DNA of 64,000 nt from Pseudomonas sp. FEN (GCF_904067045.1 NZ_CAJFDC010000001.1:186001-250000), one strand, 5' to 3'; counted from the stretch's first letter, positions 40,777-50,682 are shown. The notes: a model not told the origin generated them from the letters alone. Made by a program: numbers and translations.

Positions 40777-40870
40777 TTGTAGGAGCAGAGCTTGCTCGCG
40801 AAAGCGGTCAATCAGTCGACACTTGAGTCGGCTGTGAAATCCATTCGCGAGCAAGCTCTGCTCCTACAGG
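40777..40870. repeat. REPIN between minE and rluA
   Basis: TGTAGGAGCAGAGCTTGCTC (40779 on) and its inverted copy ending at 40868, with a 40-base spacer; 25-bp arms are perfect complements. Confidence 0.9.
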
Positions 40871-40919
40871 AAGGCGTGGGGTCCGGGCCGCCGTTGGCGT
40901 TTGTTACGAGACTGTTTCA

Positions 40920-41555
40920 ATGCCGCTGTCCAATATCCGCATCATCCATCAGGACGCCGCCGTGCTGGTGGTGGACAAACCGACCCTGTTGCTTTCCGTC
41001 CCGGGCCGGGCCGATGACAACAAGGACTGCCTGATTACCCGCCTGCAGGAAAACGGCTACCCCGAAGCCCGTATCGTCCATCGCCTGGACTGGGAAACCT
41101 CGGGAATCATCCTGCTGGCCCGCGACCCGGACAGCCATCGCGAACTGTCACGACAGTTTCATGACCGGGAAACCGAAAAAGCCTACACCGCACTCTGCTG
41201 GGGCCAACCAGAACCGGACAGCGGCAGCATTGACCTGCCATTACGCTACGACCCGCCGACCAAGCCGCGCCACGTGGTCGACCATGAATTCGGCAAGCAC
41301 GCGCTGACCTTCTGGAAGGTACTGGAGCGCCGTGGCGACTGGTGCCGGGTGGAACTGACCCCGATCACCGGGCGTTCGCACCAGTTGCGCGTGCATATGC
41401 TGTCCATCGGTCATCCGTTGCTGGGCGATGGCCTGTACGCGCATCCGCAGGCGTTGGCCGCCTGGCCAAGGCTGTGCCTGCACGCCAGCATGCTGAGTTT
41501 CACCCACCCGCAAAGCGGCGAACGCTTGCGCTTCGAGTGCCCGGCACCGTTCTGA
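40920..41555 (+). CDS. rluA: Dual-specificity 23S rRNA/tRNA pseudouridine synthase
   Basis: 211 residues, RluA family without an S4 domain. Catalytic Asp57 in [24 protein letters not shown] is the conserved second motif. The short, S4-less form fits RluA (U746 of 23S rRNA and U32 of tRNA). Position after minCDE agrees with PA3246. The 41556-41706 gap downstream holds only diverged REP remnants. Confidence 0.9.
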   Translation: MPLSNIRIIHQDAAVLVVDKPTLLLSVPGRADDNKDCLITRLQENGYPEARIVHRLDWETSGIILLARDPDSHRELSRQFHDRETEKAYTALCWGQPEPDSGSIDLPLRYDPPTKPRHVVDHEFGKHALTFWKVLERRGDWCRVELTPITGRSHQLRVHMLSIGHPLLGDGLYAHPQALAAWPRLCLHASMLSFTHPQSGERLRFECPAPF

Positions 41556-41706
41556 TCCTCGGCGCGAGGGTTTATCTGTAGCAGGCTCGCTCCTACACGA
41601 CAATAGGGCAAGCCCGCTCGCCAGAAAGGATTACGCCGCTATCGAGTCCTCCGCAAAACTGCCAACCAATACGGTAAACTCGCGGCACTGCTGTCTGGAG
41701 CTACTT

Positions 41707-42996
41707 ATGCGCGAAGAGTTGAACCAAGGCCTGATCGACTTCCTCAAGGCCTCCCCCACCCCGTTCCATGCCACCGCCAGCCTGGTTCAACGCCTGGAAG
41801 CGGCGGGCTACCAGCGTCTCGACGAGCGCGAAACCTGGCACACCGAAGCCAACGGTCGCTACTACGTCACCCGCAATGACTCTTCGATTGTCGCCATCAA
41901 GCTCGGCCGTGCCTCGCCGTTGCTCGGCGGCATCCGCCTGGTCGGCGCCCACACCGACAGCCCGTGCCTGCGGGTCAAGCCGCAACCGGAACTGCAACGC
42001 CAGGGTTTCTGGCAACTGGGTGTCGAAGTCTACGGCGGCGCGCTGCTCGCGCCCTGGTTCGACCGCGACCTGTCGCTGGCCGGACGCGTCACCTTTCGGC
42101 GCGACGGCAAGGTCGAGAGTCAACTGATCGACTTCAAGCTGCCCATCGCCACCATCCCCAACCTGGCGATCCACCTCAACCGCGAGGCCAACCAGGGCTG
42201 GGCGATCAATGCCCAGAACGAACTGCCACCGATCCTGGCCCAGTTCGCCGGTGACGAACGGGTGGACTTCCGCGCCGTACTGACCGAACAACTGGCCCGC
42301 GAGCACGGCCTCAACGCCGACGTGGTGCTTGATTACGAGTTGAGTTTCTACGACACCCAGGCGGCCGCGATCATCGGCCTGAACGGAGACTTCATCGCCG
42401 GTGCGCGCCTGGACAACCTGCTGTCCTGCTACGCCGGCCTGCAGGCCCTGCTTGGCGCCAACAGCGAGGAAACCTGCGTGCTGGTCTGCAACGACCATGA
42501 AGAAGTCGGTTCATGCTCCGCCTGCGGGGCCGATGGCCCGATGCTGGAACAGACCCTGCGACGCCTGCTGCCGGAAGGCGATGAGTTCGTCCGGACCCTG
42601 CAGAAATCCCTGCTGGTCTCGGCGGACAACGCCCACGGCGTGCATCCCAACTATGCCGACAAGCACGACGCCAACCACGGGCCGAAACTCAACGCCGGCC
42701 CGGTGATCAAGGTCAACAGCAACCAGCGCTACGCCACCAACAGCGAAACCGCCGGATTCTTCCGTCACCTGTGCATGGCCGAGGAAGTACCGGTACAAAG
42801 CTTCGTGGTGCGCAGCGACATGGGCTGCGGCTCGACCATCGGCCCGATCACCGCCAGCCACCTGGGAGTGCGTACCGTGGACATCGGCCTGCCGACCTTC
42901 GCCATGCACTCGATTCGCGAACTGGCCGGCAGCCACGACCTGGCGCACCTGGTGAAAGTCCTGAGCGCGTTCTATGCCAGCCGCGAGTTACCCTGA
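41707..42996 (+). CDS. apeB: M18-family aspartyl aminopeptidase
   Basis: Zinc aminopeptidase of 429 residues, cytoplasmic. Metal and catalytic segments are clear: [46 protein letters not shown] and the C-terminal [22 protein letters not shown] and MHSIRE. Removes acidic N-terminal residues. Name follows PA3247. Confidence 0.94.
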   Translation: MREELNQGLIDFLKASPTPFHATASLVQRLEAAGYQRLDERETWHTEANGRYYVTRNDSSIVAIKLGRASPLLGGIRLVGAHTDSPCLRVKPQPELQRQGFWQLGVEVYGGALLAPWFDRDLSLAGRVTFRRDGKVESQLIDFKLPIATIPNLAIHLNREANQGWAINAQNELPPILAQFAGDERVDFRAVLTEQLAREHGLNADVVLDYELSFYDTQAAAIIGLNGDFIAGARLDNLLSCYAGLQALLGANSEETCVLVCNDHEEVGSCSACGADGPMLEQTLRRLLPEGDEFVRTLQKSLLVSADNAHGVHPNYADKHDANHGPKLNAGPVIKVNSNQRYATNSETAGFFRHLCMAEEVPVQSFVVRSDMGCGSTIGPITASHLGVRTVDIGLPTFAMHSIRELAGSHDLAHLVKVLSAFYASRELP

Positions 42997-43017
42997 CACC
43001 TGAGAGCGACACAAAAC

Positions 43018-43121
43018 CTGTAGGAGCGGCCGGTCGACGCTCGATTGCCCGCGAAGCTTTTAGCGGCCTCAAGGGCCCCTTCGCGGCGGTGTGGCGATCC
43101 GACAAGCTCTGCTCCCACAGG
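43018..43121. repeat. Diverged mixed-type REPIN
   Basis: Left arm begins CTGTAGGAGCGG and right arm ends GCTCTGCTCCCACAGG, but the right arm carries the GGCGATCCGACAAGC variant seen also at 57.7-57.9 kb. Confidence 0.7.
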
Positions 43122-43281
43122 CGCTGTGTCAGACCTCGACTGACCGGTAATAGCGCAAGCCCGCTCCCCACAAGGTTTCACTCACAAGCTTATTCACCCC
43201 GCATATTGCGTCTGATACACATCAACCCCGCCCCGCCAAACCGACCTAGACTTAAGGTATCCCCTCGACCAGGTCGTCGTC

Positions 43282-43458
43282 ATGATCACACCCTTCGCTT
43301 TCCACACCATGCTCATTCCCATCGTGGGCGGTATGTTGATGTTGGCCATCGGCTTCAATTTTCGCGAACGCAACGCCGGCGTTCTGCTGCTCTGGGTCGG
43401 CATGCTGCTGATCCTCGGTACCGTGGTCTACAAGATCCTGGCCCAACTGAGCGATTAA
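43282..43458 (+). CDS. 58-residue two-helix membrane protein
   Basis: Short frame of 58 codons, MITPFAFHTMLIPIVGGMLM onward, with two hydrophobic segments (about 10-24 and 34-50) separated by the basic loop FNFRERNAG, and a polar C terminus KILAQLSD. Codon use is like the neighbours, and the helix-loop-helix pattern argues for a real protein. It lies 63 bases before the MscS gene. Function unknown. Confidence 0.65.
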   Translation: MITPFAFHTMLIPIVGGMLMLAIGFNFRERNAGVLLLWVGMLLILGTVVYKILAQLSD

Positions 43459-43521
43459 ATGCATCGGCCCCGCGCCTGACGTACACTTCGTCGACCCGTA
43501 TCGTTCATGGTTGACTGACTA

Positions 43522-45678
43522 GTGTTCGCCCGCCTTTTCGCCCTGCCTGCCCTGTTATTCATTTGCCTGCTGACGCTGATGCCGTTGGCCAGCGCCGAAG
43601 CGGTCGGCCTCCCGAGCCTGTTGGCCAGCGCGGAAAAAGCCCAGCCGACAGCCAGCGAACCCCTGGCGCAATCGCTGGATGAAGTGATCAAGAACCTGGA
43701 GAACGACCAGCAACGCGCCAAACTGCTGAGCGACCTGAAAAAGCTCCGTGACAGCACCAGGAAAGCCCAGCCGCCTGTCGAGGAAGGTGTCCTGGGGCTG
43801 ATCGGCGGTACCCTCGCGGGCTTCGAAAAACAGTTTTCCGGTGACGACAGCCCACTCAATCGCTGGTCGGAGGAATTCGACCAGGCCAAGAGCGAGTTGA
43901 TCGACCTGATACTGCCGGCCAACGAGTGGCTGCCGATCATTTTCGCCTTCGCCCTGATCCTGGCGCTCTGGAGTTTCCTTGCCTGGGCCATGATCTGGCT
44001 TGGGCGCCAGGTTCGCCTGCGCTTCGGCCTGAGCGAGGAACTGCCACAGCACCCGCGCACCGTCGACCTGCTGCGTTTCGCCCTGCGCAAGCTCGGCCCC
44101 TGGCTGATTGCCTTGTTCATCACCGTGTACATGAGCTACGCCCTGCCCTCGTCGCTGGGCAAGAACCTGGCAATGGTACTGGCCTACGCCCTGGTGGTCG
44201 GCACCTGCTTCTCGGCCATCTGCGTGATTGCCTTCTCCGTGCTCGATGGCCAGCATCGCCATCAGGCCCTGTACATCCTGCGACGCCAGGCCTTCCGACC
44301 GCTGTGGCTGATCGGCAGCTTCGCCGCCTTTGGCGAGGCACTCAGCGACCCGCGGATGATCGCCAGCCTCGGCAGCCACCTGGCCCACACCGCGGCCACG
44401 GTCGCCAACGTCATGGCGGCACTGTCCAGCGGACTGTTCATCCTGCGCTTCCGCCGCCCCATCGCCCACCTGATCCGCAACCAGCCGCTATCGCGGCGCC
44501 TGAATCGTCGCGCCTTGAGCGACACCCTGTCGATCCTCGGCACCTTCTGGTTTGTCCCGGCGCTGGTCCTGGTGGCGATCTCGTTGTTCGCCACCTTCAT
44601 CTCCGCCGGGGATACCAGTACCGCCCTGCGCCAGTCGCTGATCTGTACCGTGCTGGTGGTGCTATGCATGGTGATCAACGGGCTGGTGCGCCGTCACGCC
44701 CTCAAGCCCAACCGCGGGCACAAACGCCATGCCCTGTACTCCGAACGCCTGACCAACTTCGGCTACACCCTGGTGCACCTGGCGGTGTGGCTGGTGTTCA
44801 TCGAGTTGGGCCTGCGGGTCTGGGGCATGTCGCTGATCCGCTTCACCGAGGGCGAGGGCCATGACGTCAGCCTCAAGCTGTTCAGCCTCGGCGGCACGCT
44901 GATCTTCGCCTGGCTGGTATGGATTCTCAGCGACACCGCCGTGCACCACGCCCTGACCCGCTCGCGCAAGGGCCTGGCGAATGCCCGGGCGCAGACCATG
45001 ATGCCGTTGATCCGCAACGTGCTGTTCGTGGCGATCTTCATCATCGCCTTGATCGTCGCCCTGGCGAACATGGGCATGAACGTCACGCCGTTGCTGGCCG
45101 GTGCGGGTGTGATCGGCCTGGCCATCGGTTTCGGCGCGCAGTCGCTGGTGGCGGACCTGATCACCGGGTTGTTCATCATCATCGAGGATTCCCTGGCCAT
45201 CGACGACTACGTCGACGTCGGCGGCCACCTCGGCACGGTGGAGGGGCTGACTATCCGCACGGTGCGGCTACGGGATATCGACGGCATTGTCCACACCATT
45301 CCGTTCAGCGAGATCAAGAGCATCAAGAACTACTCGCGGGAATTCGGCTATGCGATCTTCCGGGTGGCGATCCCATTCAACATGCCCATCGACAACGCGA
45401 TCAAGCTGATGCGCGATGTCGGTCAGAAGATGCGCAGCGATCCGTTGCAACGGCGCAATATCTGGTCGCCGCTGGAGCTCCAGGGGGTGGAGAGTTTCGA
45501 ATCTGGCAGCGCGATCCTGCGCGCCCGTTTCAAGACCGCGCCGATCAAGCAGTGGGAGGTTTCCCGCGCCTTCAACCTGGCGCTCAAGCGCACCATGGAC
45601 GAGGCCGGGCTGGACCTGGCGACGCCGCGTTTGAGTGTGCAGGTAGTCACGGCGGGCGGCGGACCAGAGAAAGAATGA
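43522..45678 (+). CDS. Large MscS-family mechanosensitive channel
   Basis: 718 residues with signal peptide (LMPLASAEA), a periplasmic coiled region (about 30-130), about ten helices and a C-terminal MscS core. The pore helix is recognisable by the Gly/Ala-rich VTPLLAGAGVIGLAIGFGAQSLVADLITGLFII; the beta domain follows (DDYVDVGG, IPFSEIKSIKNYSR). Closest in layout to YbiO-type channels that vent solutes on osmotic downshock. GTG start without a clear ribosome site. Confidence 0.92.
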   Translation: MFARLFALPALLFICLLTLMPLASAEAVGLPSLLASAEKAQPTASEPLAQSLDEVIKNLENDQQRAKLLSDLKKLRDSTRKAQPPVEEGVLGLIGGTLAGFEKQFSGDDSPLNRWSEEFDQAKSELIDLILPANEWLPIIFAFALILALWSFLAWAMIWLGRQVRLRFGLSEELPQHPRTVDLLRFALRKLGPWLIALFITVYMSYALPSSLGKNLAMVLAYALVVGTCFSAICVIAFSVLDGQHRHQALYILRRQAFRPLWLIGSFAAFGEALSDPRMIASLGSHLAHTAATVANVMAALSSGLFILRFRRPIAHLIRNQPLSRRLNRRALSDTLSILGTFWFVPALVLVAISLFATFISAGDTSTALRQSLICTVLVVLCMVINGLVRRHALKPNRGHKRHALYSERLTNFGYTLVHLAVWLVFIELGLRVWGMSLIRFTEGEGHDVSLKLFSLGGTLIFAWLVWILSDTAVHHALTRSRKGLANARAQTMMPLIRNVLFVAIFIIALIVALANMGMNVTPLLAGAGVIGLAIGFGAQSLVADLITGLFIIIEDSLAIDDYVDVGGHLGTVEGLTIRTVRLRDIDGIVHTIPFSEIKSIKNYSREFGYAIFRVAIPFNMPIDNAIKLMRDVGQKMRSDPLQRRNIWSPLELQGVESFESGSAILRARFKTAPIKQWEVSRAFNLALKRTMDEAGLDLATPRLSVQVVTAGGGPEKE

Positions 45679-45718
45679 GACTTTTTGGCGGTCCTGATAT
45701 CTGAAGCCGGATGCGGTC

Positions 45719-45853
45719 CTGTGGCGAGCGGGCTTGCCCGCGCCGGGGCGCGAAGCGGCCCTAAAATCAGCCACCTCATTGTGTCAGATAGAACGCAGTC
45801 ACAGGTTTTGGGGTTGCTGCGCAACCCAGCGCGGGCAAGCCCGCTCGCCACAA
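45719..45853. repeat. REPIN (GTGGCGAGCGGGCTTGCC type)
   Basis: GTGGCGAGCGGGCTTGCCCG at 45721 and its inverted copy ending at 45851, perfect 23-bp arms, with inner partial palindromes. Convergent genes on both sides. Confidence 0.9.
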
Positions 45854-45896
45854 GATTGCGCCCGGCCTCAGCCGCCCCGTCAGATCCTCCTACGGA

Positions 45897-46610
45897 CTAC
45901 ATCACATCCACCCCGACATGAATCGCATCATGGCGCCAGAACTCCAGGTCGCAGTCGATCAACCGTCCATGCTGGTCGTAGTTGACCCGGGCAATCCGCA
46001 ACCCCGGGCTGCCCACCGAGACCCGTAACGCCGCGGCCGCCTCGACCTGCAACGAAGTCGGCACGATCTCGAACCTGACCCGGCCGTAATGCAGGTCGTA
46101 ATGTCGGGCGTACAGTTCGGTGATCGACTGGGTCAGGTCGAACTCCAGGATCCCCGGAAAATACTGCGGATTGAGGTAATGCTCGACGTACAGCACCAGC
46201 CGCTCGTCGATCCGCCGCGCCCGGCAGATCTGAATCACGCTGGACAACGCCGGTAGCTGCAGCCAATCACACACCGCCGCCGACGCCGGTTGCAGGCGCG
46301 CCGAAATCACCTGGGTCGACGGTACCCGCCCCTGGGCACTGACCATCGCGTGAAAGTGGCTACGCTGCATCAGGTTATAGGCCAGTCGTGGTGGCGAGAT
46401 AAACCAGCCCCGGCGCTCCTCGCGATAGATCAGCCCCTGGGCCTCCAACTGCAGCAAGGCCTCGCGCACGGTGATCCGGGTGGTGCCGAACAACTCACTG
46501 AGCTTGCGCTCGGCAGGCAACTTGCTGCCGGGTGGCAACAGGCCATGTTCGATCTGCTCATGGAGCGCCTGACCGATGGCTGTCACCGCTTTTGGTGCCT
46601 CTTCGCGCAT
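45897..46610 (-). CDS. GntR/HutC-family regulator with UTRA domain
   Basis: 237 residues. Winged helix at the N terminus (LPAERKLSELFGTTRITVREALLQLEAQGLIYREERRGWFI) and a UTRA ligand-binding domain after residue 80. Divergent from the ABC importer operon, whose regulator it most likely is. The palindrome CTGGACTAGTCCAG sits 14-27 bases before its own ATG, suggesting autorepression. Relatives such as PhnF and PhnR respond to phosphate or phosphonate compounds. ATG 46610 is chosen over the preceding TTG. Confidence 0.9.
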   Translation of the reverse strand: MREEAPKAVTAIGQALHEQIEHGLLPPGSKLPAERKLSELFGTTRITVREALLQLEAQGLIYREERRGWFISPPRLAYNLMQRSHFHAMVSAQGRVPSTQVISARLQPASAAVCDWLQLPALSSVIQICRARRIDERLVLYVEHYLNPQYFPGILEFDLTQSITELYARHYDLHYGRVRFEIVPTSLQVEAAAALRVSVGSPGLRIARVNYDQHGRLIDCDLEFWRHDAIHVGVDVM

Positions 46611-46623
46611 CAACGTTACCTAT

Positions 46624-46637
46624 CTGGACTAGTCCAG
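46624..46637. promoter_or_regulatory. Perfect 14-bp palindrome, probable GntR operator
   Basis: CTGGACTAGTCCAG. Located at the translation start region of the regulator gene; core GGACTAGTCC has the TA-centred symmetry of HutC-type operators. Confidence 0.65.
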
Positions 46638-46743
46638 CACTGTTTGAGGGCAGAACCGCACAGGATAGCGGTCTCCAGTTGTAGCGCTCAGCCTAGGCAA
46701 TGCAGATGACTGATATGTGACAAAGCGACGAAATGGTGCATCT

Positions 46744-46755
46744 GGACGGTCGTCC
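46744..46755. promoter_or_regulatory. Second related inverted repeat in the divergent region
   Basis: GGACG-GT-CGTCC, preceded by CT as in the first site (CTGGAC shared). Its centre is 119 bases from the first palindrome. An imperfect third candidate, TGACCTAGACCA, lies at 46903-46914. The rest of this 385-base region is AT-rich around 46757-46803. Confidence 0.4.
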
Positions 46756-46995
46756 CATAAAAATAAAATCCATAAATATCAGTAATTTATAAATAGTCTA
46801 CGCTTAACTCGGCACCCCTGATCGCTGCCGAGAAAAAACCTTGCAGGACTGATGCCGACATCAAAGTGTCATCCAGCAGGCTTAAATTGGCTCAGGTATT
46901 GCTGACCTAGACCAAACGACCCAAACCACCGCGTTACTTTTTATAAAAACCATCGATAAAAATCGCCGCGTTGAAAACGCCCAAAGGAGCTTCGG

Positions 46996-48063
46996 ATGAA
47001 ACAGCTTTTCCTGGCATCACTGTTAGGCTCGACCATTGCCCTGTGCACCTCCGCCATGGCCGCTGACACCGATTTGAAAGCACTTGAAACCGCCGCCAAG
47101 AAAGAAGGCGCAGTCAACAGCGTCGGCATGCCCGATGACTGGGCGAACTGGGCCGGCACCTGGAAAGATCTGAGCGACAAATACGGCCTCAAGCACATCG
47201 ACACCGACATGAGCTCGGCCCAGGAAGTGGCCAAGTTCGCCGCCGAGAAAGACAACGCCAGCGCCGATATCGGCGACGTCGGTGCCGCGTTTGGTCCGAT
47301 CGCGGTCAAGCAGGGCGTGACCCAGCCATACAAGCCCAGCACCTGGGAGCAGGTCCCGGCCTGGGCCAAGGACAAGGACGGCAACTGGGCGCTGGCCTAC
47401 ACCGGCACCATCGCTTTCATCGTCAACAAGAAGCTGCTGCACGGCTCCGAAGCGCCGAAAAGCTGGTCTGATCTCAAGACCGGCAAATACAAGGTTTCCA
47501 TCGGTGACGTGAGCACCGCCGCCCAAGCCGCCAACGGCGTACTGGCTGCGGCCCTGGCCAACGGTGGGGACGAGAAGAACATCCAGCCGGCGCTGCTGAT
47601 GTTTGCCGAGATCGCCAAGCAGGGTCGCCTGTCGCTCGCCAACCCGACCATCGCCACCATGGAAAAGGGTGAAGTCGAAGTCGGCGTGGTCTGGGATTTC
47701 AACGGCCTGAGCTACAAGGCCAAGATGACCAACCCGGACGACTACGTGGTGCTGATTCCAGCGGACGGCTCGGTGATCTCCGGCTACACCACTATCATCA
47801 ACAAATACGCCAAGCACCCGAACGCCGCCAAACTGGCGCGTGAGTACATTTTCAGCGACGCTGGCCAGACCAACCTGGCGCGTGGCAACGCGCGTCCGAT
47901 TCGTGCCGAGCACCTGACCCTGCCGGAAGACGTGAAGGCCAAGCTGCTGCCGAACGAGCAGTACAAGAAAGTCACGCCGATCAAAGATGCCGATGCATGG
48001 GAAAAAACTTCCAAGGCACTGCCGCAGAAGTGGCAGGAAGAAGTCATCATCAACATGCAATAA
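46996..48063 (+). CDS. ABC importer periplasmic binding protein (2-AEP/iron type)
   Basis: 355 residues with signal peptide (TIALCTSAMA|AD). Type II periplasmic-binding fold of the Fe3+/polyamine/2-aminoethylphosphonate group (SADIGDVGAAFGPIAVKQG, LAYTGTIAFIVNKK, GEVEVGVVWDFNGLSYK). AAAGGAG precedes the ATG. First gene of an importer operon, but a terminator-like hairpin and a REPIN separate it from the next gene, which would give it higher expression. Substrate not readable from sequence. Confidence 0.9.
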   Translation: MKQLFLASLLGSTIALCTSAMAADTDLKALETAAKKEGAVNSVGMPDDWANWAGTWKDLSDKYGLKHIDTDMSSAQEVAKFAAEKDNASADIGDVGAAFGPIAVKQGVTQPYKPSTWEQVPAWAKDKDGNWALAYTGTIAFIVNKKLLHGSEAPKSWSDLKTGKYKVSIGDVSTAAQAANGVLAAALANGGDEKNIQPALLMFAEIAKQGRLSLANPTIATMEKGEVEVGVVWDFNGLSYKAKMTNPDDYVVLIPADGSVISGYTTIINKYAKHPNAAKLAREYIFSDAGQTNLARGNARPIRAEHLTLPEDVKAKLLPNEQYKKVTPIKDADAWEKTSKALPQKWQEEVIINMQ

Positions 48064-48070
48064 CCCACAG

Positions 48071-48102
48071 CCATTGTTCCCGCACACTGGCGGGAACAAT
48101 GG
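48071..48102 (+). terminator. Hairpin after binding-protein gene
   Basis: Perfect 13-bp stem CCATTGTTCCCGC/GCGGGAACAATGG, 6-base loop, weak pyrimidine tail (ACTCTCTT). Probably a partial terminator or 3' stabiliser within the operon. Confidence 0.65.
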
Positions 48103-48108
48103 ACTCTC

Positions 48109-48212
48109 TTGTAGGAGCGAGCTTGCTCGCGATGGACGTCAACGATAACGCCGGGCGCCTGATGCTCCGCGGCGCCCTGACCACCATCGCGAGCAAGCTC
48201 GCTCCTACAGGA
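48109..48212. repeat. REPIN inside the ABC operon
   Basis: GTAGGAGCGAGCTTGCTCGC and inverted copy GCGAGCAAGCTCGCTCCTAC, flanks CCATCGC/GCGATGG, with an inner GGGCGCC/GGCGCCC pair. Confidence 0.9.
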
Positions 48213-48246
48213 GGGATGCTGTTCCTTTTATGATGAGGCCCGGCTT

Positions 48247-49053
48247 ATGCAGCACAACGTTATCCTGGTCGTGCTCGATGGCCTGAACCATGAGGTCGCC
48301 CGGCATGCCATGGGCCATCTCCAGGCCTATGCAGGCGCAGGACGCGCGGCGCTGTACAAACTGGAATGCGAGTTGCCCTCGCTATCAAGACCGCTCTACG
48401 AATGCATTCTTACCGGTGTGGCTCCGATCCGCAGCGGCATCGTGCACAACCACGTTTCGCGCCTGTCCAACCAGCGCAGCGTGTTCCATTACGCCCGCGA
48501 CGCCGGCCTGCGCACCGCCGCGGCGGCCTATCACTGGGTCAGCGAACTCTACAACCGCTCGCCCTTCGTCGCCGCCCGCGACCGGCATACCCGGGATGAA
48601 ACGCTGGCGATCCAGCACGGCCATTTCTACTGGGTCGACCACTACCCCGACTCCCATCTGTTCGCCGACGCCGAAAGCCTGCGCCTGCAACACGCGCCGA
48701 ACTTCCTGCTGGTGCACCCGATGAACATCGACGACGCCGGCCACAAACACGGCCTCGACAGCGCGCAATACCGCAACAGCGCGCGTTCGGCCGACATCCT
48801 CCTGGCCGACTACCTGCAAACCTGGCTCGATGCCGGCTACCAGGTACTGGTGACCGCCGACCACGGCATGAACAACGACCGCTCGCACAACGGCCTGCTC
48901 GCCGAGGAACGCGAAGTGCCGCTGTTCGTCCTCGGCGACGCCTTCAGTTTCAATCCCGACGCCACGCCCCGGCAGACGCAGCTCTGCGGCACGATCTGCG
49001 AGTTGCTGGGCGTCCCCCATGACAAACCTGTATGCCGGGAGTTGTTGAAGTGA
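48247..49053 (+). CDS. Alkaline-phosphatase-superfamily phosphodiesterase
   Basis: 268 residues, no signal peptide, so cytoplasmic. NPP-type active site: Asp11 (VVLDGLNH), nucleophile Ser47 in LPSLSRPLYECILTG (Thr in many relatives), then metal ligands in NIDDAGHKHG and TADHGMNND. Relatives split phosphodiesters, nucleotide pyrophosphates or phosphonoacetate. Placed inside the importer operon, it probably cleaves the imported compound. GAGG precedes the ATG; the stop overlaps the next GTG. Confidence 0.85.
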   Translation: MQHNVILVVLDGLNHEVARHAMGHLQAYAGAGRAALYKLECELPSLSRPLYECILTGVAPIRSGIVHNHVSRLSNQRSVFHYARDAGLRTAAAAYHWVSELYNRSPFVAARDRHTRDETLAIQHGHFYWVDHYPDSHLFADAESLRLQHAPNFLLVHPMNIDDAGHKHGLDSAQYRNSARSADILLADYLQTWLDAGYQVLVTADHGMNNDRSHNGLLAEEREVPLFVLGDAFSFNPDATPRQTQLCGTICELLGVPHDKPVCRELLK

Positions 49054-49895
49054 ATTCACTCACCCGAGGCAAATGGCTCGCCGTGCTCTGCCTGGTGCCC
49101 TTTGCCCTGTTCTTTATCGTGTTCGAGATCGCGCCGCTGGCGTGGGTGCTGATCAACAGCCTGCAATCGGAAGAAAACGGCTGGGGCGTGGCCAACTTCA
49201 GCAAGATCTTCAGCTCGAAGTTCTACTTGCAGGCGATCCAGTACAGTCTGGAAATCAGCTTCTGGTCGAGCGTGTTCGGCATGCTGATCGCGGTGCTCGG
49301 TGCTTATTCGCTGCGGCGGGTCGACTCGCGCCTGCGGGATTTCGTCAACGCCTTCGCCAACATGACCAGCAACTTCGCCGGCGTGCCATTGGCCTTCGCG
49401 TTCATCATCCTGCTGGGCTTCAACGGCACCATCACCATCATGCTGAAACAGGCCGGGATCATTCAGGATTTCAACCTGTACTCGAAAACCGGCTTGATCA
49501 TCCTCTACACCTACTTCCAGATTCCCCTCGGCGTGCTGCTGCTCTACCCGGCCTTCGACGCCCTGCGCGAAGACTGGCGCGAGTCCGCCGCGCTGCTCGG
49601 CGCCGACAGCTGGCAGTTCTGGCGGCATATCGGTCTGCCGGTGCTGACCCCGGCGCTGCTGGGCACTTTCGTGATCCTGCTGGCCAACGCCCTCGGCGCC
49701 TACGCCACGGTGTATGCCTTGACCACCGGCAACTTCAACGTGCTGCCGATCCGTATCGCCGCCATGGTCTCCGGCGACATCAGCCTCGACCCGAACATGG
49801 CCAGCGCGCTGGCGGTGGTGCTGGTGGGACTGATGACCTTCGTGACCGTGATCCACCAGTGGCTGTTGAAGAGGAGCTACCATGTCGCGCGCTGA
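49050..49895 (+). CDS. ABC importer permease 1
   Basis: 281 residues with six helices and the EAA loop (REDWRESAALLGADSWQFWRHIGLPVLTPAL). GTG 49050 has GGGAG eight bases upstream and overlaps the previous stop (GTGA). An ATG at 49032 would add six residues. Pairs with the next permease. Confidence 0.92.
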   Translation: MNSLTRGKWLAVLCLVPFALFFIVFEIAPLAWVLINSLQSEENGWGVANFSKIFSSKFYLQAIQYSLEISFWSSVFGMLIAVLGAYSLRRVDSRLRDFVNAFANMTSNFAGVPLAFAFIILLGFNGTITIMLKQAGIIQDFNLYSKTGLIILYTYFQIPLGVLLLYPAFDALREDWRESAALLGADSWQFWRHIGLPVLTPALLGTFVILLANALGAYATVYALTTGNFNVLPIRIAAMVSGDISLDPNMASALAVVLVGLMTFVTVIHQWLLKRSYHVAR

Positions 49896-50682
49896 ACCTG
49901 GCTCCGCCGTCTTGTACCACCGCGTGGTGGTCTACCTGTTGTTCCTGATCCTGCTGCTACCGCTGGCCGGTACCCTGGTGTATTCGATTGCCAGCAGTTG
50001 GTCGGCGACCATCCTGCCCAGCGGTTTCACCTTCAAGTGGTACCTGCAACTGTGGAGCGATCCACGCTTCCTCAATGCTTTCGGCCAGTCGCTGATCGTC
50101 TGCGTCGGTTCGCTGGTGTTGTCGGTGGTGTTGATCCTGCCGTTGCTGTTCGTGGTGCACTACCACTTCCCCAAGCTCGACGCGCTGATGAACATCCTGA
50201 TCCTGCTGCCCTTCGCGGTGCCGCCGGTGGTGTCCTCGGTGGGGCTGTTGCAGTTGTACGGTTCCGGGCCATTCGCCATGGTCGGCACACCGTGGATCCT
50301 GATCGGCTGCTACTTCACCGTGGCCTTGCCGTTCATGTATCGGGCCATCACCAACAACCTGCAGGCGATCAACCTGCGCGACCTGATGGACGCCGCCCAC
50401 CTGCTCGGCGCCAGCACCTGGCAGGCGGCCTTCCTGGTGGTGCTGCCGAACCTGCGCAAGGGCCTGATGGTCGCGTTGCTGCTGTCGTTCTCCTTCCTGT
50501 TCGGCGAGTTCGTGTTCGCCAACATCCTGGTCGGTACCCGCTATGAAACCCTGCAGGTGTACCTGAACAACATGCGCAATAGCAGCGGCCACTTCACCAG
50601 TGCGCTGGTGATCTCCTATTTCCTCTTCGTGCTGGTGCTCACCTGGGTCGCCAACCACTTGAACAAGGACAAGAGCCAATGA
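49882..50682 (+). CDS. ABC importer permease 2
   Basis: 266 residues, six helices, EAA loop RDLMDAAHLLGASTWQAAFLVVLPNLRKGL. Overlaps the first permease by 14 bases and the ATPase gene by four (ATGA), so the four transport genes are tightly coupled. Confidence 0.93.
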   Translation: MSRAEPGSAVLYHRVVVYLLFLILLLPLAGTLVYSIASSWSATILPSGFTFKWYLQLWSDPRFLNAFGQSLIVCVGSLVLSVVLILPLLFVVHYHFPKLDALMNILILLPFAVPPVVSSVGLLQLYGSGPFAMVGTPWILIGCYFTVALPFMYRAITNNLQAINLRDLMDAAHLLGASTWQAAFLVVLPNLRKGLMVALLLSFSFLFGEFVFANILVGTRYETLQVYLNNMRNSSGHFTSALVISYFLFVLVLTWVANHLNKDKSQ

